NCBI GenBank assembly: GCA_001799365.1
Contig: MGTI01000023.1
Span: 1-45,159 of the forward strand
DNA: 45,159 bases
Reading direction: 5' to 3'
Origin: Desulfobacterales bacterium GWB2_56_26
GTDB taxonomy: Bacteria > Desulfobacterota > Desulfobulbia > Desulfobulbales > Desulfocapsaceae
How positions within the stretch are numbered: the first letter of the stretch is position 1; each line of letters opens with the position of its first letter. Made by a program: the position numbers and the translations under genes. Below, one piece after another: positions 43,470 through 45,159 of this stretch. Under the pieces are notes generated by a model. That model saw only the letters and a program-made list of their open reading frames with translations, was not told where the DNA came from and did no database searches.

Positions 43470-44468
43470 ATGACAAGTTGGTATGTAGCAATCGGCGGGA
43501 AACAGGAAGGACCTTATTCCACGGCGGAGATTTTGACAAATCTGCAGAATGGAGCCTACACGCCCAACACATACGTCTGGCGTCAGGGCTTTCAGAACTG
43601 GCTGGAGATTTCGCAATGCCCGGAACTATCGCTGGAAAGGGTCGCACCTCCTCCCACCATGCCTCTTCGTGGAGCGGCTGATGAAATAGATTTTCAGATT
43701 ATCGGCAGTGAGATGCAGTACGTTGAAATCGAACTCGACTCACAGGAAAGCGCCGTCGCCGAAGCGGGTTCAATGATGTACATGTCGGACAACATTCAGA
43801 TGCATACGGTTTTCGGCGATGGCAGCGAATCTGCCGGCGCCGGCTTTCTCGACAGAATGCTGGGTGCCGGGAAAAGACTGATTACCGGCGAAGGATTGTT
43901 TTCAACCATTTTCACCTATCAGGGGCCCGGCAAAGGGAAGGTGGCTTTTGCCGCTCCCTATCCGGGCAAGATCATAGCCCTCGATTTGAAGGAGTACGGC
44001 GGCAAGCTCGTCTGTCAGAAGGATGCCTTTCTCTGTGCCGCAAAAGGAGTAGCCATCGGCGTTGAATTCCAGAAAAAGATCGGCACTGCTCTGTTCGGCG
44101 GCGAAGGCTTTATCATGCAGAAACTGGAAGGTGACGGCAGAGTCTTTGTTCATGCCGGTGGCACCGTCATTCAAAAAGACCTGCAAGCGGGCGAAACAAT
44201 GCGTGTCGACACGGGGTGTCTGGTCGCCATGACCCAAAACATCAATTACGACATCGAGTTTGTCGGGGGCGTCAAGTCAGCCATCTTCGGCGGTGAAGGC
44301 TTTTTCTTTGCGACCATCACCGGGCCCGGTCACGCCTGGCTTCAATCGCTGCCCTTCTCGCGCCTGGCGGGCAGGATTCACCGGGCTATGCCACAGAACA
44401 ATTCGGGTTTCTCCACCAAGGGCGAGGGTTCGGTACTGGGCGATCTCGGGAATCTTTTTGAACGATAG
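43470..44468 (+). CDS. GYF_2-AIM24/TIGR00266-type fusion protein
   Basis: The ATG at 43470 is preferred to that at 43464 because GGAGG lies six bases upstream. Residues 1-55 form a GYF_2 domain (SWYVAIGGKQEGPYSTAEI, YVWRQGFQNWLEI) as found in many bacterial membrane-associated proteins. Residues about 75-300 form a beta-helix/AIM24-like TIGR00266 domain, with repeated GGEGFIMQKLEGDGRVFVHAGG and GGEGFFFATITGPGHAW. No signal peptide or membrane helix is visible, so it is probably cytosolic. The function of this family is not established; GYF_2 may bind proline-rich peptides. The fusion suggests recruitment of the AIM24-like part to a partner protein. Confidence 0.88.
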   Translation: MTSWYVAIGGKQEGPYSTAEILTNLQNGAYTPNTYVWRQGFQNWLEISQCPELSLERVAPPPTMPLRGAADEIDFQIIGSEMQYVEIELDSQESAVAEAGSMMYMSDNIQMHTVFGDGSESAGAGFLDRMLGAGKRLITGEGLFSTIFTYQGPGKGKVAFAAPYPGKIIALDLKEYGGKLVCQKDAFLCAAKGVAIGVEFQKKIGTALFGGEGFIMQKLEGDGRVFVHAGGTVIQKDLQAGETMRVDTGCLVAMTQNINYDIEFVGGVKSAIFGGEGFFFATITGPGHAWLQSLPFSRLAGRIHRAMPQNNSGFSTKGEGSVLGDLGNLFER

Positions 44469-44546
44469 GAGTATGTTCTGCCAGGAAAACTGTGGGCAAA
44501 ATATCGAACCGAGTTTCTGCTTAGGACCGGAGGATTATCTGCATAT

Positions 44547-44575
44547 TTGCCATTTTCAGCAATTTGCTCTATAAT
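44547..44575 (+). promoter_or_regulatory. Near-consensus sigma70 promoter before the SprA-related gene
   Basis: TTGCCA (44547-44552, one mismatch to TTGACA) and TATAAT (44570-44575, perfect) are separated by 17 bases. The transcript start would lie about 25 bases before the ATG at 44607. It is the strongest promoter recognised in the window. Confidence 0.7.
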
Positions 44576-44606
44576 ACTTGTGTCATAACCAACAACAGGT
44601 TCGCCT

Positions 44607-45159
44607 ATGGAAACCCGACTCAGTGTTCAGCAGGTTATCAACTCCGGCTACTTTTATAAGCCGCTTAATAAGTCCGGTGATCCTCAAGAATCATCGGCAA
44701 ACGTTGCCGGATCTGCAGAAGAGCAAACTGGCCTGGACCAGGTTACTCTGTCACGGGAAGGGCGGGAACAATCTTCAGGTAAAGGATCGTCCGCTATAAA
44801 GGATGCGGAAAAGGTCCAGCTCGACCGGCAGGAAATAGAAGAACTGCAAAAGCTCAAATTCCGGGATAAAGAGGTGAGGACCCATGAACAAGCCCACCTC
44901 TCGGCTGCCGGTCAATTTGCACGCGGGGGGATGTCGTTTAGCTATCAAAAAGGACCGGATGGTGTGGCCTATGCGGTGGGCGGTGAGGTCGGCATCGACC
45001 TGGGGAAAGAATCTACTCCCGAGGCTACTCTCCTCAAGATGCAGACCGTCAAGAGGGCGGCGCTGGCCCCCGCCAATCCTTCGGGAGCAGATCGACAGAT
45101 AGCTGCCCAGGCCACAGCCAAGGAAGCGCAGGCAAGACAGGAAATGCTGCGCGAGACCC
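44607..45159 (+). CDS. SprA-related putative metalloprotease family protein (3' end outside window)
   Basis: The frame starts METRLSVQQVINSGYFYKPL and is open to the right edge (184 codons visible). A low-complexity N-terminal region rich in Ser, Gln and Glu precedes a conserved part: EVRTHEQAHLSAAG contains the zinc-type motif HEQAH, followed by GGMSFSYQKGPDGVAYAVGGEVGIDL. These are hallmarks of the SprA-related family (PF12118), which are putative metalloproteases of unknown target. No signal peptide is seen. An in-frame start at 44607 is placed behind the promoter at 44547-44575. The C-terminus, usually Ala/Gln-rich, begins to appear at the edge. Confidence 0.8.
   Translation, partial: METRLSVQQVINSGYFYKPLNKSGDPQESSANVAGSAEEQTGLDQVTLSREGREQSSGKGSSAIKDAEKVQLDRQEIEELQKLKFRDKEVRTHEQAHLSAAGQFARGGMSFSYQKGPDGVAYAVGGEVGIDLGKESTPEATLLKMQTVKRAALAPANPSGADRQIAAQATAKEAQARQEMLRET

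Noticed and set aside
1-45159. CRISPR arrays, rRNA or tRNA genes, prophage
   Set aside because: No regularly spaced repeats, no cloverleaf or rRNA-like stretches and no phage structural genes were recognised on reading both strands.

Overview
The window looks like chromosomal DNA of an anaerobic, Gram-negative Desulfobacterota bacterium, most plausibly a relative of the Desulfobulbales sulfate reducers. This is inferred from gene content and style, not from a marker gene. It has a complete inner-membrane/periplasmic Tol module, an unusual second EF-G, many receiver/histidine-kinase proteins, a periplasmic tetraheme cytochrome fusion that appears to contain selenocysteine, and a lipid-type gene set with two CrtI-like flavoenzymes. 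No rRNA, tRNA, CRISPR array or intact transposase was seen.

Region 1 (1-8291) is a signalling block. It holds a 5'-truncated Na+/solute symporter-PAS-histidine kinase fusion, two receiver proteins with HD-type output domains (one HD-GYP-like but degenerate, one HDOD), a soluble PAS kinase, and on the opposite strand a receiver-kinase hybrid. The three kinases share nearly the same H-box. None of the receiver proteins has a DNA-binding domain, so output is probably protein-level.

Region 2 (8292-17380) contains a 55-aa membrane peptide, a palindromic MITE-like element, a lipoprotein, an S4 protein, a pseudo-receiver-GAF-adenylate cyclase, leucyl aminopeptidase, a CNNM/CBS membrane protein, a DegS-like protease, the MgtE Mg2+ transporter and a DUF2065 protein.

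Region 3 (17583-28063) is mostly housekeeping: purM, a MogA/MoaB-type protein, an EF-G-like GTPase with a changed switch II, murJ, and a minus-strand operon (HEAT-like/cNMP-fold/PilZ protein, tRNA-dihydrouridine synthase, phasin-like coiled coil). An anchored SH3 protein follows.

Region 4 (28227-33902) is a tight plus-strand run: ketosynthase, acyl carrier protein, two FAD-dependent CrtI-like desaturase/isomerase/reductases, ketoreductase and FabZ-like dehydratase. Together these could build, on a dedicated ACP, an acyl chain whose double bonds are then altered by the flavoenzymes. It is the best candidate here for an undescribed lipid or polyene pathway.

Region 5 (34098-41033) carries tolQ-tolR-tolA-tolB-cpoB without an obvious pal, then tlyA and a 5'-nucleotidase-like/tetraheme cytochrome c gene. 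That last gene has an in-frame TGA at 39579-39581, in the place of the second Cys of a CGC motif, followed by a SECIS-like hairpin; it is read here as a selenoprotein. Region 6 (41191-45159) holds Mn-dependent pyrophosphatase, an unknown anchored protein, a GYF_2-AIM24-type protein, and the start of a SprA-related putative metalloprotease behind a near-consensus promoter.
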